From Allochromatium humboldtianum (GTDB lineage: Bacteria > Pseudomonadota > Gammaproteobacteria > Chromatiales > Chromatiaceae): 64,000 nucleotides of DNA. How positions within the stretch are numbered: position 1 is the stretch's first letter; each line of letters starts with the position of its first letter. Positions 9,013 to 17,100 of this stretch are shown piece after piece. The notes under the pieces are model-generated. The model was not told where the DNA came from. It did not search any database and saw only the letters and a program-made list of their open reading frames with translations. The stretch covers positions 85,457-149,456 of the forward strand of contig NZ_JABZEO010000010.1 in NCBI RefSeq assembly GCF_013385175.1, given 5' to 3'. The position numbers were made by a program, and so were the translations under genes.

Positions 9013-10050
9013 TCAGTCAGTCGGACTCAAGGCCGGCGCATGGAGCGCTCCCGCGCCGGCGGCGTGGGTGCGCAACCATGCCAGAAAGCGTTCAGGATCC
9101 TCGGGGACACGCTCCAGATCGCCCAGCGCCCGGTCGAGACGCAGTTCGGTGACGAGCGGCCGGGTGCGTGCGTAGGCGTCCTCATCGATCCAGCCGGCGG
9201 TGTGGGCGGCGCGCAGCAGCCGCTGCTCGAGCTCGCTGAGCGACACCAGTCCCTGGGCGACCGGGACGATCCCGTCGGGCGGTCGGACCAGAAACAGCGC
9301 CGGGGTGGAAACGACGCCCAGCCGGGCCGCTTGTCCGGTATCCCGGTGAACCCGGGGAAAGTGCCCACTGGCCAGGGCCTGACCGTCGAGGGCGATGGCC
9401 TGGATCGGCAGGCCCGTCTGGGCCTGAATCAAGCCCAGGACCGGGGCCTGCGCCTCACAGTAGGGGCAGTCGGCGCGGTGGAAGAACCAGAGTCCCGCCT
9501 GCCCGGCCAGCTGCCGCAGCAGCGCGGTGCGCTGCGCACCGGCCTGGCGATTGAGGAGGTTGGCGTAGTTGCCGACCGGACGCCGCGTGGTCTCGTCGAG
9601 ATAGGGGTCGCTCTGGACCACGCGCTGATAGACCTCGCTGAAGCGTGAGGCCTTGTCGAGCGCCAGGCGCTGCAGATAGAGATAGAGCGCCACCCGGGTC
9701 GGGCTGGGGTCATCGATGGCCTGGAGCTGGTAGTGCTCCAGATTGGCCCGCAGCCAGGCCGCCGAGAGCGGCGCCGGCTCACGAACGTGTTCCAGCTCCG
9801 GAGCCTCTGGGGGCGAAGGGGCCTCGGCCACGGGCGGCGGCGCGGGTGACGGTTCGGGATCGGGCGGCGTTTCAGGCGCCGGGGCCGCCGGCGGCTCAGG
9901 GGCATACCAGAACCAGCCCTCGGCGCGGCGATCGTAGAAGCGTTCCGGCGCACTGGCGGCGCCGGTGAGCATCGGACTGAGCGCAAGCCAGCCGCTGAGC
10001 AGCCAACCGGCCCCTGCAACACCCCGAAGAGGTGGCCGCCCCGGCATCAT
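9013..10050 (-). CDS. traF: TraF-like conjugal transfer thioredoxin-fold protein
   Basis: 345 residues with a signal peptide (GWLLSGWLALSPMLTGAASA) and a proline-rich spacer at about 55-85. The C-terminal half is a thioredoxin-like domain with the redox pair in FFHRADCPYCEAQAPVL and a cis-Pro-type loop in GVVSTPALFLV. F-plasmid TraF lacks the two cysteines, whereas SXT-type TraF often keeps CPYC, so this copy could act in periplasmic disulfide handling. The start (MMPG, 10050) overlaps the end of the M23 peptidase gene by four bases. It lies upstream of traH, as usual. Confidence 0.88.
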   Translation of the reverse strand: MMPGRPPLRGVAGAGWLLSGWLALSPMLTGAASAPERFYDRRAEGWFWYAPEPPAAPAPETPPDPEPSPAPPPVAEAPSPPEAPELEHVREPAPLSAAWLRANLEHYQLQAIDDPSPTRVALYLYLQRLALDKASRFSEVYQRVVQSDPYLDETTRRPVGNYANLLNRQAGAQRTALLRQLAGQAGLWFFHRADCPYCEAQAPVLGLIQAQTGLPIQAIALDGQALASGHFPRVHRDTGQAARLGVVSTPALFLVRPPDGIVPVAQGLVSLSELEQRLLRAAHTAGWIDEDAYARTRPLVTELRLDRALGDLERVPEDPERFLAWLRTHAAGAGALHAPALSPTD

Positions 10051-10661
10051 CGTGCGCCCTCCACCCAGGCCGCCGGCCGTTGGGTTGGTGGCGCCGCCAG
10101 ACAGGTCCGGGGATCGAGCGCACGGTCCTGGCGGCGGATTTCAAAATGCAGATGCGGCCCGGTGGCCAGTCCGGTGGCGCCGACCGTGGCGATGACCTCG
10201 CCGGCGTCGACCCACTGCCCCACACGCACCAGGGACGTGTGCAGATGGGCATAGCGGCTGGTCCAGCCGGCGCCATGATCGAGCTCGATCAGACGCCCGT
10301 AACCGCCGGCCCAGCCGGCGCGGCGAACCCGGCCGGCGGCGCCGGCGCGCACTCCGGTACCCGTTGCGGCGGCCAGATCGAGGCCGGCATGGAAGCGGGG
10401 ACGCTGGAGGATGGGATGGTGGCGTGGTCCGTAGCCGGAGGTGACCGGCCCGCGCAGCGGCCAGTGCCAGACGGTGTGACAGCCGCGTGGGGTGGCGTTC
10501 GGTGGCGGGAGGCGCACTGTTGCGGCACGCGCCGGTGGCGCGGTGATGAGGCGAATCGTCGGCGGCCCGGCTTCAGCGGCGCCCGCCCAGGTCGTCAGGG
10601 CGCTCACCAGGATCAGGCCCGGCAGCTCAGTGACGGCGCGGTACCGGGACTCAGTGGGCAT
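10047..10661 (-). CDS. M23-family murein endopeptidase of the transfer cluster
   Basis: A 204-residue exported zinc metallopeptidase predicted to cut peptide cross-links in the cell wall. A signal peptide (LPGLILVSALTTWAGAAEA) is followed by the lysostaphin/M23 domain: zinc ligands in FHAGLDL and GPHLHFEI, and the typical GGYGRLIELDHG strand. The track frame extends far upstream, but ATG 10661 gives a proper signal peptide and overlaps the upstream gene by 11 bases. Position before traF suggests it clears peptidoglycan for the pilus apparatus. Just after the signal peptide it carries PPTIRLITA, echoed in the transglycosylase at 19.2 kb. Confidence 0.85.
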   Translation of the reverse strand: MPTESRYRAVTELPGLILVSALTTWAGAAEAGPPTIRLITAPPARAATVRLPPPNATPRGCHTVWHWPLRGPVTSGYGPRHHPILQRPRFHAGLDLAAATGTGVRAGAAGRVRRAGWAGGYGRLIELDHGAGWTSRYAHLHTSLVRVGQWVDAGEVIATVGATGLATGPHLHFEIRRQDRALDPRTCLAAPPTQRPAAWVEGAR

Positions 10662-11289
10662 CACGCATCCCCGGTGGTGTGGACCGGGTGCGATAGGCCG
10701 GCGGCCCCGGCCGGACGGCGGGCGCCTGCGTCGGAGGCGCTTCTGGGTCCGGGGCGGCCAGCCCCTCGAGCAGGCGGTGGACCTGACGCACACTGACCCC
10801 CGCGGCGCGAGCCGTCTCCAGATAACGCTCCCCAAGCGGACGGTCGGTGAACTGGTCCCAGGCGCGCAGGATCTGCGCTTCCTGGCGGCGACTGGGATTG
10901 GCCGGGCGCCCGCCCCGTGGATGATCCTGCCCCAGTCCGAGGAAGCGGCGTTGCTTCCAGTAATGGTCGGCATTCCAGCCGTAGAGCTGGATCATCAGCT
11001 GACGGGGGGCGCCGGCGCGCAGCAGCGCCTGCTGGGTCTCGCGCAGCTGTTGCTGCTCGCGCAGACGCCGGAGGACGACTTCGGACTGGTGCGGGTCGAT
11101 GCTGATCTGCAGGGAGACGAAGTGCGCGGCGGCCTCGAACAGATAATGCAGGTCGCGCCCGGCCAGGGATTCGAGGAGGCGAATCTGCTCCCAGGTCAGT
11201 CCCAGATCCAGCACCCGCTCGAAATGCCCCTCGTGGATCTGATTGATGATGAATTGCAGAATCACATGGGCCGGACACGCTTGGCTCAT
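10651..11289 (-). CDS. DUF2857-like conjugative-element protein
   Basis: 212 residues starting MSQACPAHVILQFIINQ; the ATG at 11289 is preceded by AGGAGGAG. The N-terminal region (ILQFIINQIHEGHFERVLDLGLTWEQI) matches my memory of DUF2857, a helical regulator-like family found in integrative conjugative elements and thought to resemble flagellar regulator folds. The C-terminal part contains a second helix-turn-helix-like stretch (ETARAAGVSVRQVHRLLEG) and a Pro/Ala-rich tail. This suggests DNA binding, perhaps control of transfer genes. The family name is from recall and should be checked by profile search. Confidence 0.65.
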   Translation of the reverse strand: MSQACPAHVILQFIINQIHEGHFERVLDLGLTWEQIRLLESLAGRDLHYLFEAAAHFVSLQISIDPHQSEVVLRRLREQQQLRETQQALLRAGAPRQLMIQLYGWNADHYWKQRRFLGLGQDHPRGGRPANPSRRQEAQILRAWDQFTDRPLGERYLETARAAGVSVRQVHRLLEGLAAPDPEAPPTQAPAVRPGPPAYRTRSTPPGMRDAH

Positions 11290-11359
11290 CAGCCGCTCCT
11301 CCTGGGTGCGTGAGACGTTCAGCGTCAGCGCGCGGGCGCCGCCGCGGTGACGGCGATGT

Positions 11360-12058
11360 TCAGGTGCGCTCCTCCGGTGACGTGTCCGGGGCCTCGGCCG
11401 GGTCATCGCCCTCCTCCTCGGGCATCGACAGCACCTCGCGGGCGGCCGCCTCGACGGCGTCGCGCTGTCCCTGACGCTCGGCGGCGGTATAGGCACGCCG
11501 ATGCAGTCCGATGAACTCCTGGCCGGCCCCACCGATGCGCTGCCGCCAGCGTTTGGCCGCCGCCAGGCGCTCTTTGCCCGCCAGCAGCCCCGAGAGCCAC
11601 AGGGTGTCGAGCCCCACCGACAGGCGGTCGAGCTCCTGGATCAGATTGGCGTAGAGGGCCATCGCCGGTGAGGCGACATGGATGGTGACGTCGAGTGGAT
11701 GGGTATAGCGCGGTCGGGTGCGCTCCAGGCCCTGATCGGTGAGGAGCACCTGGAGGCGGGCGATTTCGCGCTGGAGTTCATCGGCCAGACCCTCCAGACG
11801 GGCATGGATCAGGGCCTCGACACGTTCGGCCTCGGTGTCATCGCTCACCAGATGCAGAATGACCTCGATGCCGTAGAGCGCGTGCATGGCCGGGCGGAAT
11901 TCGCGATCACGCAGCAGCCGTCGCGCGTATTCGCTCTGGATGTGCAGCGTCAGATCGAAGACCGGACGACTGTGGCGATAGGGTTGACGCGCCCGTGGGG
12001 CGGCGGTGGACCGCGCGCGGGGCGTTTCGGAATCCGGACGAGTCTCCTCGGGTGGCAT
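11360..12058 (-). CDS. DUF1845 / PFL_4669-type integrating conjugative element protein
   Basis: About 232 residues. The central region has features of the PFL_4669/DUF1845 family: DLTLHIQSEYARRLL, NPY-like regions replaced here, then YTHPLDVTIHVASPAMALYANLI and LDRLSVGLDTLWLSGLL, with a basic helix around KRWRQRIG. Function is unknown in the family, but it marks conjugative elements. ATG 12058 is favoured because GGAG lies nine bases upstream; ATG 12073 would add five residues. A Glu/Asp-rich tail ends the protein. It heads the leftward transfer operon, with an untranslated interval of 127 bases behind it. Confidence 0.7.
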   Translation of the reverse strand: MPPEETRPDSETPRARSTAAPRARQPYRHSRPVFDLTLHIQSEYARRLLRDREFRPAMHALYGIEVILHLVSDDTEAERVEALIHARLEGLADELQREIARLQVLLTDQGLERTRPRYTHPLDVTIHVASPAMALYANLIQELDRLSVGLDTLWLSGLLAGKERLAAAKRWRQRIGGAGQEFIGLHRRAYTAAERQGQRDAVEAAAREVLSMPEEEGDDPAEAPDTSPEERT

Positions 12059-12185
12059 CGCAACAGGCTCCATGACGTCGGGCGAATCGGGCCGCCGGCT
12101 GTGGCGCGGCCCCGGCCAGGCTCCGATTTTTAGGGGGATTGCAGGGCGATACAATCCAACAACGGTGCATTCGCCACAGGACCGT

Positions 12186-12920
12186 TTATGGCGGGGGCGC
12201 GGCGGCGTCGATCTGGAGCGCGCCCCGCCGACGTCCGCTGACCGGATCCCGGGTGTTGATGGCCGCGCGCAGCCGCTCGCTGGGGATGAGCTGGGCGCCA
12301 AAGCCCGGCGTTACATCCAGGAGCAGCACCCGGTCGCCGACGGGGTCATAGCCGGCGACAGGGGAGAAGTGCCCGATGGCCACCCCATGCAGCGGGGCGC
12401 GGTCGAAGTTCACGATCAGCCGCCGCCCCGGCGTGTCCAGCGACGCCAGCAGGGCCCGCCACGCGACGGGATCCGGATCGCGCCACACGCGCACCCGGCC
12501 AATCCCGGTGGCCTCGGCCAGCGCCGCCAGCTCATCGAGCGTCATCCCCAGCAGCCGCGCGCGCCACCAACCCGAGGTGTCACCGCCAAACACCGCCCGC
12601 TCGCCGGCCGGCGGCCGGCCCAATGAGGCCAGCACATTACGCAGGCTCGCCGGGCCACAGGTGGCCCCATGGCGCTGGAACTGGAAGTCGGACCGGTAGG
12701 CCACAGCCGGCGGGCGCTGCTGGAGTGCTTCCAGGACCGGCCCCTGAGTCACCACCCCGGGGTCGAAGCGCTCGGGATGGGGGGCGGCCAGATACTGACC
12801 ATAGCCGTGGAGGGCGGCGAGCAGGATCAGGGCGCCCAGGGGGATGACCATCCACCACCGGCGGCGGATGAAGCGGCCGGCGGATTGGGCGGCGGGTGAT
12901 GTGGATGTCTCAGGCTTCAT
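12186..12920 (-). CDS. Membrane-anchored phytochelatin-synthase-like cysteine peptidase
   Basis: A 244-residue protein with an N-terminal membrane anchor (about 24-40) and a periplasmic papain-like domain. The catalytic triad of phytochelatin synthases is visible: Cys88 in GATCGPASL, His184 in GHFSPVAGYD, and Asp202 in LLLDVTPGFG; the His-Asp spacing of 18 matches the bacterial enzyme as I recall it. Such enzymes cleave glycine from glutathione, and eukaryotic ones also build phytochelatins that bind metals. Start ATG 12920 has GGAGAG nearby. It is divergent from the response regulator gene, and two identical-type palindromes lie between. The substrate here is unknown. Confidence 0.78.
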   Translation of the reverse strand: MKPETSTSPAAQSAGRFIRRRWWMVIPLGALILLAALHGYGQYLAAPHPERFDPGVVTQGPVLEALQQRPPAVAYRSDFQFQRHGATCGPASLRNVLASLGRPPAGERAVFGGDTSGWWRARLLGMTLDELAALAEATGIGRVRVWRDPDPVAWRALLASLDTPGRRLIVNFDRAPLHGVAIGHFSPVAGYDPVGDRVLLLDVTPGFGAQLIPSERLRAAINTRDPVSGRRRGALQIDAAAPPP

Positions 12921-12995
12921 GTGTGTCTCTCCAGGCACAAGCCGGCGGGGACGGGGCCATAGAATTACCCTACCCACACGCTGCCGCGTTGAACA

Positions 12996-13046
12996 GGCGT
13001 CTATGACGCCGATCCGCCTCAAGGGGCGATGGGCGTCTTTGACGCC
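12996..13046. promoter_or_regulatory. Two palindromic operators GGCGTC-N3-GACGCC
   Basis: Two 15-bp sites, at 12996-13010 (spacer TAT) and 13032-13046 (spacer TTT), start 36 bases apart in the divergent interval between the phytochelatin-synthase-like gene and the response regulator gene. Perfect six-base arms separated by three bases suit a dimeric regulator. The obvious candidate is the NarL-family regulator encoded next door, but this is inferred. Confidence 0.65.
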
Positions 13047-13074
13047 TTGCCCGTTCGCCGCGACGCGCTAGGCT
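13047..13074 (+). promoter_or_regulatory. Possible promoter of the phosphorelay operon
   Basis: TTGCCC at 13047-13052 and TAGGCT at 13069-13074 are separated by 16 bases. If transcription starts near 13081, the right-hand palindrome is centred near -42 and the left one near -78, positions typical for an activator. The hexamers match consensus only weakly. Confidence 0.35.
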
Positions 13075-13107
13075 ATGGGGGAACTGAAGCGACGATGAGT
13101 CCCGACA

Positions 13108-13800
13108 ATGCCTGACCCCATCGAACCGGTCGACGCGGCGCCCATTCGGGTGCTGATCGCCGAGGATGAGACGCTCCTGCGCACGGCCATGGTGCAGCTG
13201 CTGCCGCAGGTGGCGGGCGCGGCTGTGAGCGTGGTGAGCAGTTGTGCCACCCGCGCCCAGCTGCTACGCGACACGCGCCGCGTTCAGCCCGACGTGATCC
13301 TGCTCGATCTGCGTATGCCCGATCGCGAGGATCAGCCCTGCACCCTGGGCGGCACCGAGATCATCGCGGCGCTGCAGCGTCAGCACCCCGGTGTGCGGGT
13401 CATCTGTCTGAGCGCCCACGCCGAACCGCCGCGGGTGCGCGCCTGCCTGGAAGCCGGAGCCGCCGGCTACCTGAGCAAGGGCGTCCTGCCCGAGGAGCTG
13501 TGGGCGGCCATTCGCGGCGTGGTCGCCGGCGCCCCGGCGATCGATCCGCTGGTGCGCGCCCAGCTGGAACTCCAGGCCACCGCCCCGGCGGTGCGCCAAC
13601 AGCTGCTCGCCGGACGCCGGGGCGATGTGCTGCGCCTGCTGCTGGAGGGGTATTCGGCGGCGCAGATTGCCGCGATCCTGCCGGTCGGCAAGAAACACGT
13701 CGACAAGAAGATCGCCGAGATCAAGCAGCTGCTCGGGGTCGACACACCCATCCAACTCTATCGCCTGTGCCGTTCGCTCGGCCTGGTCGACCCGGAATGA
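13108..13800 (+). CDS. NarL/LuxR-family response regulator
   Basis: 230 residues. The receiver domain (about 13-135) has the acidic pair ED at 19-20, phosphoacceptor Asp67 in VILLDLRMP, and Lys in AGYLSKG. A LuxR-type HTH follows at about 165-225 (LLLEGYSAAQIAAILPVGKKHVDKKI, shown here only in outline), giving a DNA-binding output. It opens a rightward operon with Hpt, binding protein, hybrid kinase and TonB-dependent receptor; the next gene overlaps its stop as ATGA. It is therefore the likely terminal regulator of the phosphorelay and the best candidate to bind the palindromes just upstream. Confidence 0.9.
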   Translation: MPDPIEPVDAAPIRVLIAEDETLLRTAMVQLLPQVAGAAVSVVSSCATRAQLLRDTRRVQPDVILLDLRMPDREDQPCTLGGTEIIAALQRQHPGVRVICLSAHAEPPRVRACLEAGAAGYLSKGVLPEELWAAIRGVVAGAPAIDPLVRAQLELQATAPAVRQQLLAGRRGDVLRLLLEGYSAAQIAAILPVGKKHVDKKIAEIKQLLGVDTPIQLYRLCRSLGLVDPE

Positions 13801-14171
13801 GGGCGCGCCCTATGCCGCTGGCGACCGACCAGATCTATGACCCGGCGCGCGCCCTGGCCATCGCCGGCGGACGCCCGCAACTGCGCGATGCCACCCTGCT
13901 GGGTCTGCTCGAATTGCTGGAGGACACCCGCGGTCCGCTGGGCGATGTGGCGCACTATGCTGACGATCCGGCCGCCGGCTACGAGGTCGCCCACCGCGCT
14001 GTGGGTCTGGCCCGTCAAGCCGCCATGCCGGCCCTCGAAACCCTGCTGCGCGCCCTGGCCGACGCACTGGAGTCCGGAGCGCTGGAGGAGGCGCAACGGC
14101 TCGGGCAGTGCCTGCCGGCGGCGCTGGCCAAAGTGCGGCGTGTGCTGGCCGGCGGCGGGAACCCCGAGTGA
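13797..14171 (+). CDS. Hpt-like phosphotransfer protein
   Basis: A 124-residue, almost all-helical protein. The pattern DPARALAIAGGRPQLRDATL followed by a histidine in EVAHRAVGLARQAAMPALE resembles Hpt modules, where HxLKGxA is canonical; here it reads HRAVGLA with His66. LLRALADALESG matches the fourth helix. The start ATG overlaps the regulator stop, so the two are probably made in step; a second ATG at 13812 is possible. It would carry phosphate from the receiver of the hybrid kinase (Asp569) to the NarL-type regulator (Asp67). The divergent motif lowers certainty. Confidence 0.65.
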   Translation: MRARPMPLATDQIYDPARALAIAGGRPQLRDATLLGLLELLEDTRGPLGDVAHYADDPAAGYEVAHRAVGLARQAAMPALETLLRALADALESGALEEAQRLGQCLPAALAKVRRVLAGGGNPE

Positions 14172-14231
14172 GGGGTCGTGCCACGGCGTGGCGGCCGACC
14201 CTCCGGTTCCGACTCCTGGAGCATGCGCTGT

Positions 14232-15173
14232 ATGGCCGGATGTATTCCTCGCGCGGGAGGGCGAAACAGGCCGGGCCGCCGCTGGAGAGCCTGGCTGGCC
14301 GGACTCGTGCTGCTGATCGCCTGGGGCGCCCGGCCACTACCGGCGGCCGAGTGTCGGGAGGCGCCGCTGATGCTGGTGCATCCGGTGGTGTCGGTGACCT
14401 ATGAACCGATCATCTCGCAGCTGGCCGCCGGTCTGATGTCGGATACCACGGCTCCCACCGCCGTCTGCACGCTCCCGGAACTCGACCGTTACCGTGGATC
14501 GCCGGTGCCCCGGCGCCTGGTGGCCGTGGGTGAGTCGGCCTATGCGGCGGCACGCCGGGCTTTTCCCCAAGCCCGGGTCTGGCCGATCCTGGTCCAGGAC
14601 CGCCCGGCCGGCGTCGACCGGGGGGTATCGCGCTTCGTGGCCCCGGCGCTGGTGATCGCCGAGCTGCACACCCTGTCACCGACGATCGAGACCCTGGTGT
14701 TTGTGTATCGCGCCACGGTGCCTGACACCGTGGTGCAGCAGGCGCGGGCGGCCGCGCAGGCACGGGGACTGGCCTGGGAGGCGATCGCCGTGGATGACCT
14801 GCGCGCGGCGGCACGCGCCATCGAGCAGGTGCGCCAACAGGCCACGCCGACGCGGGCCGTGTGGCTACATCGCGATGTACTCGCGCTCAATCCCGACATC
14901 CTGATCCCGCCCCTGGTGCGCCGCAGCTGGGAGATCGGCTTTCCAGTCATCAGTGATGACGCCGACAGCGTCGAGCGCGGACTGCTGATGGCCCTCACGC
15001 CGGATTATCGCGCGCTGGGCCGGACGCTGGCGGCCTGGCCGACACAGGAACCCGCGCCGGGATGGCGCGATATCGACACGGTCCGGCGGGTGCTCAACCG
15101 GCGCACGGCACGCGCCATCGGGGCGGCCCGCCATCCGGCCGAGGAGACCCACTTCGATGTCATCTTTGACTGA
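14232..15173 (+). CDS. Periplasmic substrate-binding protein (ABC_sub_bind type)
   Basis: About 313 residues with a signal sequence (RRWRAWLAGLVLLIAWGA, cleavage near PAAEC). The mature part looks like the uncharacterised ABC-transporter periplasmic component family (COG2984-like): VAVGESAYAAARRAFPQARVWPI... then APALVIAELHTLSPTIETL and a second lobe with WLHRDVLALNPDIL. No permease or ATPase gene is nearby. Lying directly before the hybrid kinase with a 17-base overlap, it is more likely a ligand-sensing partner than a transporter part. The start at 14232 is supported by GGAG ten bases upstream; other starts at 14178 (GTG) and 14223 are possible. Confidence 0.75.
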   Translation: MAGCIPRAGGRNRPGRRWRAWLAGLVLLIAWGARPLPAAECREAPLMLVHPVVSVTYEPIISQLAAGLMSDTTAPTAVCTLPELDRYRGSPVPRRLVAVGESAYAAARRAFPQARVWPILVQDRPAGVDRGVSRFVAPALVIAELHTLSPTIETLVFVYRATVPDTVVQQARAAAQARGLAWEAIAVDDLRAAARAIEQVRQQATPTRAVWLHRDVLALNPDILIPPLVRRSWEIGFPVISDDADSVERGLLMALTPDYRALGRTLAAWPTQEPAPGWRDIDTVRRVLNRRTARAIGAARHPAEETHFDVIFD

Positions 15174-17100
15174 CGCCGCACCCGCCAACCACCGACCCTA
15201 TAGTCGCCAGCTGTGGCGCACCCTGGCGGTGCTGGGTCTGAGTGTGGGACTGGCGCTGCCGGTGAGCCTGTTTCTGACCACCTGGCCGCAGGCCCGGCAG
15301 TTCACGCAGCAGACGGCGCAGGAACTGGCACGGATCCTGGCCGAGGAGGCGCGCTATGCACTGCTGGTGGGATCGCAGCCGGAGGCCCAGGGACTCGTCG
15401 ACCAGCGGCTCCAGTTCCCCGATCTGCTGGCCGTGGCGCTCCTTGACGGCGACGGCCGCCTTCTGGCCGAAGCGACCCGGGATGCGGAGGGCGCGCAACG
15501 CCGCAAGCGTGTCGTGGTCGCCGTTCACGCCCCGGAATACCACGCGGCGGACGGGCCGGCCGACACCCCCGCCGCCGCGCCGGTGTTGGGCCATGTGGCC
15601 CTGACCCTGTCGCTCGACCGCGCCTTCGACTTTGCACTGGAAACCGCCGGGCTGGCCCTGTGGCCGCTCGGGGTGCTCACGGTCGTGCTGGGCGTGGCCG
15701 TTGTCCGGCTGACGTTGCGACTGCTCACGCCACTGGCGTTCCTGGTCCGGGATCTGGAGACGCCGGTCGAGACGCCCCTGCCGCCACCGCCGGCCACCAG
15801 TCCGGCCGAGGTGCATCAGCTGTGGAGCGCCCTGGTGGCCATGCGCGCCCGGCTGGCGGCGCATCACCGGCACCTGGAAGCCCGGGTGGCCGCACGCACC
15901 GAGGAACTCAGTCAGGCGCTGGAGGCCGCTGAACAGGCCAACCGCGCCAAGACGCTGTTTCTGGCCAACGTTAGCCACGAGCTGCGCACACCGCTCCAGG
16001 CCATCCTGCTGCAGGCCCGGCTCCTGGAGCCGCCGGGGGCGACGACAGGGCGAGAACCGCTGGCCGTGATCCGCCATGCCTCCCACCAGCTGCTCGGTCT
16101 GATCGAGCAGCTACTGACCCTGACCAGGGCCGAAGCCGGGCATCCGCTCGAAGTCACCTATCAGCAGGTGGAACTCGGTGCCTGGATCGAGCAGGTCGCC
16201 GCCACTGTGCGCCCGACGCTCGCCCCCGGCAACCGGCTGGTCCTGCACCGTCCCGCCACCGCGTGCCGCGTGATCAGCGACCAGGGACGCCTGACCCAGG
16301 TGCTCTACAACCTGATCGGCAATGCCGATAAGTTTACCGCCGGCGGCCTGATCGAGGTGCGCCTGACGGCCGGGGATGAGGCAGCGCCGATTCAGATCAC
16401 GGTGACCGATTGCGGCATCGGCATCCCGGCGGCGGATCTGGAGCAGATCTTCGAGCCGTTCTATCAGGGCGCCCGTGGCCTGACCGGGCGGGTGTCCTCG
16501 GGGATTGGGCTGGGACTCTGGCTCAGCCGCTGCTTCATGGAGGCGCTCGGCGGCCAGCTCAGCGTGACCAGTCAGCCCGGGGCCGGCAGTTGCTTTCAGC
16601 TCACGCTGCCGCGCCGGCCCACGCCGACGTCGGAGCGGCCGCTCCAGGAAGCATCGGCTCCGTCCGGCGCATCCAGCGCGGGCATTCCCGACTGGATGCG
16701 GGGTCGACGCCTGCTGTTGGCCGAGGACGAAGACTCCATCCGCCTGCCACTGGTAGAGCTGCTGCGCGACGCCGGTTTCAGTGTCGAGGCCTGCATCGAC
16801 GGCACGGCCGCCCGGACCTTGCTGGAACCGACCCCCGAGGACTATGCCGCCGTCATCCTCGATCACCGCCTCCCCGGCTGTCAGGGGCTGGAGCTCCTGC
16901 GGCAGCTGCGGGCGGGCGGTCATCACCGCCTCCCGGTCGTGATTCTGACCGGCGACGACCGCGCCCCGTTACAGACGGCGATCCGGCCGCTGCACGCCCG
17001 CCTGATCGTCAAGCCCGTCTTACCCGAGGATCTGATCACGGTGCTCGTGACCCTGATCGATCCGTCCCGCCCGCTGGATTTGCCTGCACAGGAGGCCTGA
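15157..17100 (+). CDS. Hybrid sensor histidine kinase with C-terminal receiver
   Basis: 647 residues. Two membrane segments (about 22-42 and 170-193) bracket a periplasmic sensing region; a coiled coil (about 220-262) leads to the dimerisation domain with His274 in NVSHELRTPLQ. The ATPase domain shows N box NLIGNADKF, G1 DCGIGIP, FEPFYQG, and G2 GIGLGLWLS. After a Ser/Pro-rich linker the receiver domain carries Asp569 in VILDHRLPG and Lys in LIVKPV. GAGGAG precedes the ATG. It likely reads the periplasmic binding protein encoded just upstream and passes phosphate via its receiver and the Hpt protein to the NarL-type regulator. Confidence 0.92.
   Translation: MSSLTDAAPANHRPYSRQLWRTLAVLGLSVGLALPVSLFLTTWPQARQFTQQTAQELARILAEEARYALLVGSQPEAQGLVDQRLQFPDLLAVALLDGDGRLLAEATRDAEGAQRRKRVVVAVHAPEYHAADGPADTPAAAPVLGHVALTLSLDRAFDFALETAGLALWPLGVLTVVLGVAVVRLTLRLLTPLAFLVRDLETPVETPLPPPPATSPAEVHQLWSALVAMRARLAAHHRHLEARVAARTEELSQALEAAEQANRAKTLFLANVSHELRTPLQAILLQARLLEPPGATTGREPLAVIRHASHQLLGLIEQLLTLTRAEAGHPLEVTYQQVELGAWIEQVAATVRPTLAPGNRLVLHRPATACRVISDQGRLTQVLYNLIGNADKFTAGGLIEVRLTAGDEAAPIQITVTDCGIGIPAADLEQIFEPFYQGARGLTGRVSSGIGLGLWLSRCFMEALGGQLSVTSQPGAGSCFQLTLPRRPTPTSERPLQEASAPSGASSAGIPDWMRGRRLLLAEDEDSIRLPLVELLRDAGFSVEACIDGTAARTLLEPTPEDYAAVILDHRLPGCQGLELLRQLRAGGHHRLPVVILTGDDRAPLQTAIRPLHARLIVKPVLPEDLITVLVTLIDPSRPLDLPAQEA

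Noticed and set aside
16410..17099. Upstream extension of the TonB-receptor frame
   Set aside because: It overlaps the kinase coding region out of frame; the real receptor starts at 17100 with a signal peptide.
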